Assembly (NCBI GenBank): GCA_002787455.1
Contig: PCWU01000155.1
Location: 1-5,160, forward strand
DNA: 5,160 nt
Direction: 5' to 3'
From: Gallionellaceae bacterium CG11_big_fil_rev_8_21_14_0_20_60_62
Lineage (GTDB): Bacteria > Pseudomonadota > Gammaproteobacteria > Burkholderiales > Gallionellaceae
Shown: piece by piece, positions 1 to 5,160 of the stretch
How positions within the stretch are numbered: the first letter of the stretch is position 1
Layout of the letters: the number at the start of each line of letters is the position of its first letter
Program-made: the position numbers and the translations under genes
The notes under the pieces: model-generated
The model's database searches: none
The model's input: only the letters and a program-made list of their open reading frames with translations
What the model was told of the DNA's origin: nothing

Positions 1-548
1 ATGCCCGGCGAGAATTCCAGACTGTAGCCGCCGACCATGTTCCACCATTTTTTATGGAACAGCGTGGGCTGCGAGGCCGCGCCTTCCCTGTCGCCGCGCG
101 GGTCATCCTGGCAACGCGCAAGGAAAGCCGCTGCATCGAATGACGCCGGCAACCGGCCAAAATCCTGTTCGATGATATCCCTGTCGCCGCCGCCGTCCGG
201 CTGGATCAGCGTGCCAAAGAACAAAGACAGATCGCTATCCACCGACTGGATCGCCTCGGCAAAAGCTCTGTCCCAACCGGGCGCAGCCACCATATCGTCG
301 TTCATGTACATCACCCATTCATGCCGCGCCTGCGCCACCGCATGATTCACTGCCAGGCACACCCCGACATTCTTGTCGCTGTGCGTGTACTTGATGCCCT
401 GCGTTTGAATCCATTCCAACGAGCCGTCCGACCCGTCATTCAGATGCACGATGATCTCGTGATCTGCCGTTGAATGCCTGCGCAGACTCTCCACGCACAG
501 CTTCAGGTGCGCGAGATTGTTCCAGGTGGGAATGACGATGCTGAACAT
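1..548 (-). CDS. Family 2 glycosyltransferase, N-terminal part (runs off left edge)
   Basis: Probable GT-A-fold glycosyltransferase that moves a sugar from a nucleotide donor onto a growing lipid-linked glycan at the cytoplasmic face of the inner membrane. The visible 182 codons contain the family's opening strand and helix (FSIVIPTWNN, residues 2-11), a donor-binding segment with NDGSD at 37-41, the NVG motif at 60-62, and the metal-binding DxD equivalent NDD at 83-85 (VMYMNDDMV). Near the cut end, WWNMVGGY and FSPG (168-182) resemble the acceptor-side region that follows in this family. The ATG at 546-548 is chosen because AGGA lies 8 bases upstream and the homology begins immediately. No membrane segment is visible. 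It lies downstream of wbpL on the same strand but is separated by about 1 kb holding a dead ATPase gene, so it may use its own promoter. Donor and acceptor cannot be told from sequence. The family call is firm; the C-terminus and any second domain are outside the window. Confidence 0.9.
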   Translation of the reverse strand, partial: MFSIVIPTWNNLAHLKLCVESLRRHSTADHEIIVHLNDGSDGSLEWIQTQGIKYTHSDKNVGVCLAVNHAVAQARHEWVMYMNDDMVAAPGWDRAFAEAIQSVDSDLSLFFGTLIQPDGGGDRDIIEQDFGRLPASFDAAAFLARCQDDPRGDREGAASQPTLFHKKWWNMVGGYSLEFSPG

Positions 549-700
549 GTATTGGATCCTGTAAAAATTCACCCGTACGGCCGATAAGTTTCCTGCAGGA
601 TGTTTAATGAATGCCACATTCTACGGCAGTCCCGTCCCGCCCTTAACCGCGCGATAACGCTCTCTTTAGCCCATCTTTTTATCATCAGGCCAGCACATCG
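549..700. other. Non-coding upstream region of the GT2 gene
   Basis: This stretch lies between the last recognisable codon of the decayed ATPase and the GT2 start codon. I see no credible gene on either strand. It holds the GT2 Shine-Dalgarno (AGGA, 8 bases before the ATG) and the weak candidate promoter at 618-646. A small perfect palindrome, CCGTACGG, lies in the leader at about 574-581, but it is too short to interpret. Confidence 0.5.
618..646 (-). promoter_or_regulatory. Candidate sigma-70-like promoter for the GT2 gene
   Basis: Read on the minus strand, TTAAGG (641-646) is followed after exactly 17 bases by TAGAAT (618-623). TAGAAT matches the TATAAT consensus at five of six positions; the -35 box matches TTGACA at only three. 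Transcription would begin near 611 and give a leader of about 60 bases before the GT2 start codon. This is a pattern match in the non-coding stretch between a dead gene and an intact one, with no independent support. Confidence 0.3.
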
Positions 701-1332
701 TCATACCGGCGATTGCAGTCCGTCTTCCATCATCGGCAACCAATGTTCCATCGCCAAACAGGAAGCCGGTACCGCAGTCACGCCGCGGCCAATGGCCATG
801 GATCACCCCCACCGTGACACATCACGTACAAATGATCCAAACCCAATGTTTTCGTGGCAGCGCGCATCGAAGAGGTAACCTGGGGTGATCGGGTCAACTT
901 GATCTCGAATCCCAGGCGACGGCCTTCCTGAATAATCAGCAAATCCAGCTCATCGAAAACCACCCGCCCGGCCAGACTCTCCGACGTGTGTTTGAGCAAT
1001 TCGGGTGCCGCACTCCCCAGGATCAAAAACCGGGCCGGGCAATCCGGCCGGTCTGCCAACACGCGCAACAGAGGGAAAATATCGGGGCGAAGTTGAATCT
1101 CATCCAGCACCACCAAACCTTCAAGCCCGCGCAACACAAAGGCCGGGTCTGCCAGCCTCGCCTGATCGCCGGGGTCTTCCAGATCGAAATGGCGGATCGG
1201 CCCATCCCACTCTTTTTCCAACTGACGGGCAAGCGTAGTTTCCCCCACTTGGCGCGCGCCCAGCATCGCAACCACCGGGAAGTAGGCCAGTTAGCGTTTG
1301 AGCGATTCAAGATGGTGAACGCGGAGGATCAT
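701..1332 (-). pseudogene. Decayed AAA ATPase with DUF4143-type C-terminus
   Basis: Remnant of the AAA_14/DUF4143 family of ATPases, usually near 380-400 aa and of unsettled function. From an ATG at 1330-1332 the frame reads MILRVHHLESLKR, then a TAA stop (1291-1293) where the family normally has Gln, then continues LAYFPVVAMLGARQVGETT. The P-loop Lys is replaced by Glu (codon 1240-1242). Walker B is intact (LVVLDEIQ), as are the GSAAPELL and ESLAGR motifs. At about 951-963 the sequence jumps from ESLAGRVVF to ELDLLI, a C-terminal DUF4143 motif, so most of the middle of the protein is missing. The C-terminus (GFEIK, LGLDHLYV) then hits a stop at 778-780, while the expected ending (GVTAVPASCLAM) continues in another frame to a TGA at 701-703, implying a frameshift near 781-790. 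Four independent lesions make a functional product very unlikely. The open segment 778-1275 alone might be called a short ATPase by automatic annotation; I consider that misleading. The exact left boundary is inferred. Confidence 0.85.
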
Positions 1333-1338
1333 GGGAAA

Positions 1339-1344
1339 ATTATA
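1339..1344 (-). promoter_or_regulatory. Perfect -10 hexamer just upstream of the dead ATPase start
   Basis: TATAAT lies on the minus strand six bases before the ATG at 1332, in an AT-rich patch within a GC-rich region. No convincing -35 box sits at 16-18 bases (the sequence there is AGTTGG or GAGTTG). If active it would start transcription at or next to the ATG, giving a leaderless message, and could now read toward the GT2 gene. AT-richness alone could explain it. Confidence 0.2.
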
Positions 1345-1455
1345 TTTGAAATGTCAGACGCCAACTCCGAATTTTCAATATCAAAGTTATGGCAGGTCAG
1401 ACTAACCCAGCTCGCCCATCGGCGCAAAAGCAGTGCCTTGCGATTTCAAAGCCTT

Positions 1456-1488
1456 CCCTCACCCTAACCCTCTCCCGATGGTGAGAGA
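1456..1488. repeat. Fragment of a dispersed CCCTCACCC-type repeat
   Basis: The plus strand reads CCCTCACCCTAACCCTCTCC at 1456-1475, followed by GGTGAGAGA. I recognise the first part as the left half of a dispersed palindromic repeat common in intergenic DNA of proteobacteria, usually followed by a GGGAGAGGG-like right arm. Here the right arm has diverged, but a 6-bp stem remains (CTCACC 1458-1463 with GGTGAG 1480-1485), and an alternative 5-bp stem is possible (CTCTC 1470-1474 with GAGAG 1483-1487). The family assignment is from memory, and only one copy is visible here. Confidence 0.45.
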
Positions 1489-1497
1489 ACTGAACCC

Positions 1498-1528
1498 AAG
1501 CCGAATGAGAGTCGGCTATTGTCGGCTT
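1498..1528 (-). terminator. Weak hairpin downstream of wbpL, possible terminator
   Basis: AGCCGA (1499-1504) and TCGGCT (1512-1517) form a 6-bp stem with a 7-base loop. AAGCCGA (1498-1504) can alternatively pair with TCGGCTT (1522-1528), so two hairpins compete. The structure lies about 20 bases after the wbpL stop codon, where the operon might end. No T-run follows on the minus strand (TTGGGTTCAG), so it is not a standard intrinsic terminator. Confidence 0.25.
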
Positions 1529-1545
1529 TAACCGATCAGCCGGCA

Positions 1546-2595
1546 TCAAATCAACTGCCGCCGCCTCGCCACCGATACGACCCGGAATGCGGCAGTGGCG
1601 TAAACCAGCAGGAACGGCACGAACACCAGCACCCGCGTCGCGCCTTCCGCGCTCACCATAAAGATAGCCGCAACACCCTGCATCATCGCCAACGCGGAAT
1701 AGATCGCCGTCATTCTGCCGTGCGACAACCCCATCCGGTTAAGCAACTGATACAGATGGGTGCGGTGTGCCATGAACACCTGCTCACCCGCCAGCAACCT
1801 CCGCAAAAAGGTGAACGTCGTGTCAAAAATAAAGTGCAGCAGCAGCAGCGGAACCACGAACAGCGAGGTATGCGAATGATCATAACGGGCGGCGATCACC
1901 GCCATCACCGCGAACACCAGCCCCAGGAACGTGCTGCCCACATCGCCCATGAATATCTTCGCGACCGGCAAGTTGAAGATCAGAAATCCCAATGCCGCCG
2001 CCGCCAGCGTCAGCGAAGCCAGATAGATAAAGTGGCTGCCCTGCTGGAAAGAGACGAATGCAAGAAAAAGGGCGGCGATCACCGCCGTGCCGGCAGCCAA
2101 CCCATCAAGACCATCCATGAAGTTGTAGGCATTGGTCAGGCCGAACACCCACAGCAACGTCAGCAGATACGCCCACCCGCCCAACTCCACCAACCCCAGC
2201 ACCGGCAAATGCATCACGTCGATCACGATACCGGCCTGCATCGCCACGATGATCGCCAGCAACTGGCCGGTCAGCTTGACCCTGAACGGGCAGTGCCTCA
2301 TATCATCGTAAAACGAGATGGCCGCGATAATGAACGCCGCCGCCAGAAAGCCGCCGAAATACAGGGAATAGATCGGCGACTTGTCACCGATGAAATGGAT
2401 GAACACAACCCCAACCAGGAAGGCGATCACGATGGAAACCCCGCCGCCCCGTGTCGTCGGGTTTTGATGCGACGAGCGCGCATTGGGCACGTCCACCACC
2501 TTAAGGTAGCGGACAAGCAAATCGGTGATCGTGGCTGATATCCCGAAGATCAGCGCGGCGAACATCACATGGCGAACGAGCACGACCCGATCCAT
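1546..2595 (-). CDS. wbpL: WbpL/WecA-type polytopic glycan initiation transferase (GT4/MraY family)
   Basis: Integral inner-membrane enzyme expected to transfer a HexNAc-1-phosphate from a UDP-sugar to undecaprenyl phosphate, the first committed step of a lipid-linked glycan. Family hallmarks appear in order: DVPNARSSHQNPTTRGGG (35-52), the magnesium-binding DD pair at 97-98 (FYDDMRHCPFRVK), NAYNFMDGLDGLAAG (155-169), FMGDVGS (215-221), and HRTHLYQ (277-283), the histidine-rich cytoplasmic loop. Between these lie about ten hydrophobic helices, and the 349-aa length fits WbpL/WecA. The ATG at 2593-2595 begins 10 bases after the dehydratase stop and has GGAAGA close upstream, so it is translated from the same message. 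WbpL next to WbpM is also the arrangement in Pseudomonas O-antigen loci, which supports a substrate from the WbpM-type pathway (FucNAc or QuiNAc type). WecA-like GlcNAc use is possible and cannot be excluded from sequence. The gene symbol denotes family likeness. Confidence 0.92.
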   Translation of the reverse strand: MDRVVLVRHVMFAALIFGISATITDLLVRYLKVVDVPNARSSHQNPTTRGGGVSIVIAFLVGVVFIHFIGDKSPIYSLYFGGFLAAAFIIAAISFYDDMRHCPFRVKLTGQLLAIIVAMQAGIVIDVMHLPVLGLVELGGWAYLLTLLWVFGLTNAYNFMDGLDGLAAGTAVIAALFLAFVSFQQGSHFIYLASLTLAAAALGFLIFNLPVAKIFMGDVGSTFLGLVFAVMAVIAARYDHSHTSLFVVPLLLLHFIFDTTFTFLRRLLAGEQVFMAHRTHLYQLLNRMGLSHGRMTAIYSALAMMQGVAAIFMVSAEGATRVLVFVPFLLVYATAAFRVVSVARRRQLI

Positions 2596-2605
2596 CTTCT
2601 TCCAA

Positions 2606-4582
2606 TCATCGGGGAGTCGGAGCTGGCGCGTACTCCGGAATCCATTGCTTCAGGCGCGCCCTGACAGCCTCATCCGCATAGACATTGCTCTCCCCAACCC
2701 AGGACAGCAAGCCCTTGCATTCATCATCCGAAACGGGTCTTGCCTGCGCAATTCGCAACTTCCGATGCGGCGTCGGCAAAGTATTCTCGTCATCGGCCAG
2801 CAACTCCTCATAGAGCTTCTCACCGGGGCGCAATCCGATGAATTCGATCTTGATTTCATCCTCACTCAAGCCGGAAAGCCGGATCATGTCGCGAGCCAGA
2901 TCGACGATCCTCACCGGCTCGCCCATATCCAGCACAAATATCTCGCCGCCTTTGCCCATATAGCCCGCCTGCATCACCAATTGCGCAGCTTCCGGAATGG
3001 TCATGAAATACCGTGTGATGTCAGGGTGAGTCACCGTCAACGGGCCCCCGCTGGCGATCTGCTCCCGGAACTTCGGTATGACACTACCGGTACTGCCCAG
3101 CACGTTTCCAAAACGCACGACGATGAACTTGGTTCCCATCCACCCTGCTTGCGGCTTGACCGATGGCGCCGCACATTCCGCTACGGATTGGTTTTGTAGG
3201 TCGGGATTCATCCCGACAGAGTTTGTGTTAAGTCGGGATGAATCCCGACCTACACATGGCTGCTGATGAAAAAAACTTTGCAGCCCCTGGCACACCATCT
3301 CGGCCAGCCGCTTGGTGGCGCCCATCACATTGGTCGGATTGACCGCCTTGTCGGTCGAAATCAGCACGAATTTTTCCGCGCAATGCCTTTGCGCGCACGC
3401 CGCCACACACCAAGTGCCATAAACATTGTTGCGCACCGCCTGCCAGGCATTCTCGCTCTCCATCAAAGGCACATGCTTGTAGGCTGCCGCATGAAATACC
3501 ACAACCGGTCTGTATTCAGAGAACACCTGCTCCAGCCTGGCCGCATCGCGCACATCACCGGCCAGATATACCGCATCCAGATTCGGATATTTCCGGGACA
3601 TCTCTTGCCCGATGCTATAAAGCGCCAACTCCCCCGCATCCAGCAAAAGCAACTTGCGCGGCGAAAATCGGGCTATCTGGCGACACAACTCGGAGCCGAT
3701 GGACCCGCCCGCACCGGTCACCAGCACAATCTTTCCGCTCAACTGCTCAAGCAGCCCGGCCTCATCCAATCGCACCGGATCCCGACCGAGCAAATCATCC
3801 AGCTCAACCGCCCGCAGTTGCGAGATCGACACCCGCCCGCTCAATAAATCGTCGAATGCCGGCACCGTCAGCACCCTTACACCCGCCTGCCCGCATAAAC
3901 CAATCGCCCGCCTGCGTTCGCGGTGGGAGACGCCGGGCATCGCAACGATCACCTGACTCACCCCAAGCCGCTGCACCGTATTCGCCAATTCATCCAGCCG
4001 CCCCAAAACACGCACCCCATTCAGGATGGTACCGCTCTTGTCTTCGTCATCATCCAGAAAACCGACCACCCGCCAGGACGGATTTCTTGCCAGCTCTCTA
4101 GCCAGGCTCACCGCCGCATCCCCGGCACCCAGAATCAAAACCGGCTCGCCGCGCCACTTGATATCCGCAAACAACGTCTGCTCTTTCCACAAGCGATAAG
4201 TCAAACGCCCCCCGCCCATCAAAATCAGCAGCAGCAGGGGATAAATGATCAAAACAGATCGCGGCAGCACCACATCAAAGCGCGCCATCCAGAACATCAA
4301 CGGAATAGCCAGCGTCCCTAAAATGACCGCCCACACAATCCGCCGCAGATCATTCACACTGGCATAGCGCCACACCCCCCGGTACAAACCGAGCGACCAG
4401 AAGATCAAACCCTGCGAAAGCACCACCCAAACCAACGTTTGGCCAGCCTCAATGGCAAAGGCCGGCGGTAGCTCAAAATTGAAGCGCAGCAGATATGCAC
4501 CCGCCCACGCCAGCGCGGCCGCCGCAACATCGTGCAGCACGGCCAGCGCGGAACGAATATTTTTATGGATGGAAACTGCCAA
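2606..4582 (-). CDS. wbpM: WbpM/CapD-type membrane-bound UDP-sugar 4,6-dehydratase with in-frame palindrome insertion
   Basis: Long-form nucleotide-sugar dehydratase of the extended SDR family, expected to convert UDP-GlcNAc to its 4-keto-6-deoxy form for polysaccharide sugars such as QuiNAc or FucNAc. The N-terminus has about four membrane helices (roughly 14-33, 46-66, 84-104, 108-126). A first Rossmann domain follows (VLILGAGDAA, 148-157), then the catalytic SDR domain with VTGAGGSIGSEL (288-299), the active-site STDK (409-412), and M420-xxx-K424 (NVMGATK) in place of YxxxK. Met at that position is the known SMK variant of WbpM-type enzymes. RFGNVLGSTGSVIP (490-503), ITRYFM (522-527) and LRPGEKLYEELL (584-595) are intact. 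Residues about 436-483 hold an unusual insertion of roughly 40 aa carrying a perfect inverted repeat. The start is TTG (4580-4582), three bases after the upstream stop. No strong Shine-Dalgarno is seen, so coupling to wcaJ is likely. Homology begins within the first 20 residues, so this start is near correct. The gene symbol denotes family likeness; the product sugar is unproven. Confidence 0.93.
   Translation of the reverse strand: MAVSIHKNIRSALAVLHDVAAAALAWAGAYLLRFNFELPPAFAIEAGQTLVWVVLSQGLIFWSLGLYRGVWRYASVNDLRRIVWAVILGTLAIPLMFWMARFDVVLPRSVLIIYPLLLLILMGGGRLTYRLWKEQTLFADIKWRGEPVLILGAGDAAVSLARELARNPSWRVVGFLDDDEDKSGTILNGVRVLGRLDELANTVQRLGVSQVIVAMPGVSHRERRRAIGLCGQAGVRVLTVPAFDDLLSGRVSISQLRAVELDDLLGRDPVRLDEAGLLEQLSGKIVLVTGAGGSIGSELCRQIARFSPRKLLLLDAGELALYSIGQEMSRKYPNLDAVYLAGDVRDAARLEQVFSEYRPVVVFHAAAYKHVPLMESENAWQAVRNNVYGTWCVAACAQRHCAEKFVLISTDKAVNPTNVMGATKRLAEMVCQGLQSFFHQQPCVGRDSSRLNTNSVGMNPDLQNQSVAECAAPSVKPQAGWMGTKFIVVRFGNVLGSTGSVIPKFREQIASGGPLTVTHPDITRYFMTIPEAAQLVMQAGYMGKGGEIFVLDMGEPVRIVDLARDMIRLSGLSEDEIKIEFIGLRPGEKLYEELLADDENTLPTPHRKLRIAQARPVSDDECKGLLSWVGESNVYADEAVRARLKQWIPEYAPAPTPR
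3195..3254. repeat. 60-bp double-hairpin palindromic element inside wbpM
   Basis: Two perfect 23-bp inverted arms (3195-3217 and 3232-3254) flank a 14-base spacer. Each arm is itself nearly palindromic (GTCGGGATTCATCCCGAC, stem GTCGGGA/TCCCGAC), so the element can fold as one long stem or as two hairpins. This is the architecture of REP/BIME or short MITE-like elements. I recall TGTAGGTCGGGATTCATCCC-type repeats as frequent intergenic elements in proteobacteria, but cannot confirm copy number here. The element is exactly 60 bp, so it keeps the reading frame of the dehydratase and is translated as residues from Cys443 to about Gln463. No target-site duplication is evident. Confidence 0.85.
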
Positions 4583-4585
4583 GAT

Positions 4586-5160
4586 TCAGTACGCGTTCTT
4601 ACCGCGCATCCCGACAAAGATAGTCATCAGAATGATCTTCAGATCAAACCAAAGCGACCAGTTATTGATGTACTCGAGATCGTATTGCACCCGCTTCTCC
4701 ATCTTCTCCACCGTGTCGGTTTCGCCGCGCCAGCCGTTCACCTGCGCCCAGCCCGTGATGCCCGGCTTGACCTTGTGGCGCAGCATGTAACCGTGGATCA
4801 GCTTGCGATATTGCTCGTTATGCGCCACCGCATGCGGGCGCGGCCCGACAATAGACATCTGTCCCTGCAGCACGTTAAAAAACTGCGGAAGCTCATCCAG
4901 CGAGGTGCAGCGCAGGAAAGCCCCCAGCCCGGTCACGCGGGGATCGCTCCGGGTTGCCTGCGGAACCACCTCGCCATCTTCGGCGACACACATGCTGCGA
5001 AACTTCCATACCTCGATCACCTGCCCATTCAGACCATAGCGCCGCTGCTTGAACAGAACCGGCCCCGGCGAAGTCAATTTAACGGCAGCCGCAACGCCGC
5101 ACAGCAACGGCGATATCAGCAGCAGGATCAAGCTGCCCAGCAGCAGATCTTCCAGCCGCT
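4586..5160 (-). CDS. wcaJ: WcaJ-type undecaprenyl-phosphate sugar-1-phosphate transferase, C-terminal part (N-terminus off right edge)
   Basis: Monotopic (PglC-like) phosphoglycosyl transferase that places a hexose-1-phosphate, classically glucose, on undecaprenyl phosphate to start exopolysaccharide or capsule repeat units. About 190 C-terminal residues are visible. They open with RLEDLLLGS and the hydrophobic re-entrant helix (5158 to about 5080), then SPGPVLFKQRRYG, WKFRSM, and the catalytic Asp-Glu in TSLDELPQFFNVL (Asp codon 4895-4897, Glu 4892-4894). MSIVGPRPHAV, KPGITGWAQVNGWRGET, the WSLWFDLKI helix and a terminal NAY follow. The ITGWAQVNGWRGETDT stretch and the NAY ending resemble WcaJ proteins closely. 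The family's full length is near 460 aa, with several membrane helices upstream that would lie outside this window. No start codon is visible: the frame is open to the window edge, and an in-frame TTG at 5129-5131 is inside the conserved helix. Its stop lies three bases before the dehydratase start, indicating one operon. Sugar specificity is inferred from family likeness only. Confidence 0.93.
   Translation of the reverse strand, partial: RLEDLLLGSLILLLISPLLCGVAAAVKLTSPGPVLFKQRRYGLNGQVIEVWKFRSMCVAEDGEVVPQATRSDPRVTGLGAFLRCTSLDELPQFFNVLQGQMSIVGPRPHAVAHNEQYRKLIHGYMLRHKVKPGITGWAQVNGWRGETDTVEKMEKRVQYDLEYINNWSLWFDLKIILMTIFVGMRGKNAY

Larger units (their letters stand above)
1333..1545. other. Non-coding spacer between wbpL and the dead ATPase
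   Basis: No plausible coding sequence is seen on either strand. The spacer contains a small hairpin close to the wbpL stop, a fragment resembling a dispersed CCCTCACCC-type repeat, and an AT-richer part around 1333-1385 with a -10-like hexamer. The rest shows nothing recognisable. Confidence 0.5.

Noticed and set aside
600..878. Small plus-strand open frame between GT2 and the ATPase remnant.
   Set aside because: No Shine-Dalgarno, no recognisable protein character, and it overlaps the readable C-terminus of the ATPase fossil on the other strand.
778..1275. Functional short ATPase, or half of a toxin-antitoxin or defence pair.
   Set aside because: The P-loop lysine is missing, a stop lies upstream in the same frame, and the middle of the protein is deleted. 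No partner gene is present.
1023..1310. Second minus-strand frame over the ATPase with an apparent P-loop-like WGKL.
   Set aside because: It is the wrong frame of the same pseudogene, rich in Trp and Cys and without Walker B or other family motifs.
1836..1852. CAG-type tandem repeat (also near 4224-4238 and 5118-5146).
   Set aside because: These are runs of CTG leucine codons on the coding strand, encoding parts of membrane helices, rather than an independent repeat.
1519..2538. Long plus-strand open frame of 339 codons.
   Set aside because: It is the antisense shadow of wbpL. Its composition is dominated by His, Gln and Arg, with no domain, while the minus strand encodes all the WbpL/MraY-family motifs.
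3195..3254. Intrinsic terminator, CRISPR repeat or attachment site.
   Set aside because: There is no T-run after the stem, it lies in the middle of an intact coding frame, and there is only one inverted pair with no spaced direct repeats or integrase nearby.
3266..3847. Plus-strand open frame of 193 codons opposite the dehydratase.
   Set aside because: Antisense shadow of the conserved SDR domain, with low-complexity composition and no ribosome site.

Overview
This window looks like part of a surface-polysaccharide locus (O-antigen, capsule or exopolysaccharide) from a GC-rich Gram-negative proteobacterium. The organism call is an inference. It rests on GC-rich codon use, WcaJ/WbpM/WbpL-type proteins, and dispersed palindromic repeats of kinds I recall from beta- and gammaproteobacterial genomes. 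A betaproteobacterium is my best guess, but nothing here fixes the genus. Every supported gene lies on the minus strand, so transcription runs from the right edge to the left.

Right to left: 5160-4586 is the C-terminal catalytic part of a WcaJ-type undecaprenyl-phosphate sugar-1-phosphate transferase, whose N-terminus lies outside the window. Three bases after its stop comes a 658-aa membrane-anchored WbpM/CapD-type UDP-sugar 4,6-dehydratase (4582-2606, apparent TTG start). Ten bases after that comes a 349-aa WbpL/WecA-type polytopic glycan initiation transferase (2595-1546). The tight spacing indicates one operon. The likely division of labour is that the dehydratase makes a 4-keto-6-deoxy-HexNAc nucleotide sugar, and one or both transferases load the first sugar phosphate onto undecaprenyl phosphate on the inner face of the inner membrane.

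The stretch 1545-549, about 1 kb, holds no intact gene. It contains a short spacer with a hairpin and a dispersed-repeat fragment, then a heavily damaged DUF4143-type AAA ATPase (1332 to about 701), then a 152-base upstream region with a weak candidate promoter. The ATPase has four separate lesions: an early stop, a Walker A Lys-to-Glu change, a large internal deletion and a C-terminal frameshift. From 548 to the left edge is the N-terminal 182 codons of a family 2 (GT-A fold) glycosyltransferase, presumably acting after the initiation step.

The most unusual feature is inside the dehydratase. A 60-bp element with perfect 23-bp inverted arms (3195-3254) sits in the coding frame and is translated. 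With adjoining sequence it adds roughly 40 residues in a loop between the active-site helix and the next strand. I see no sign of a new defence, toxin or RNA-guided system.
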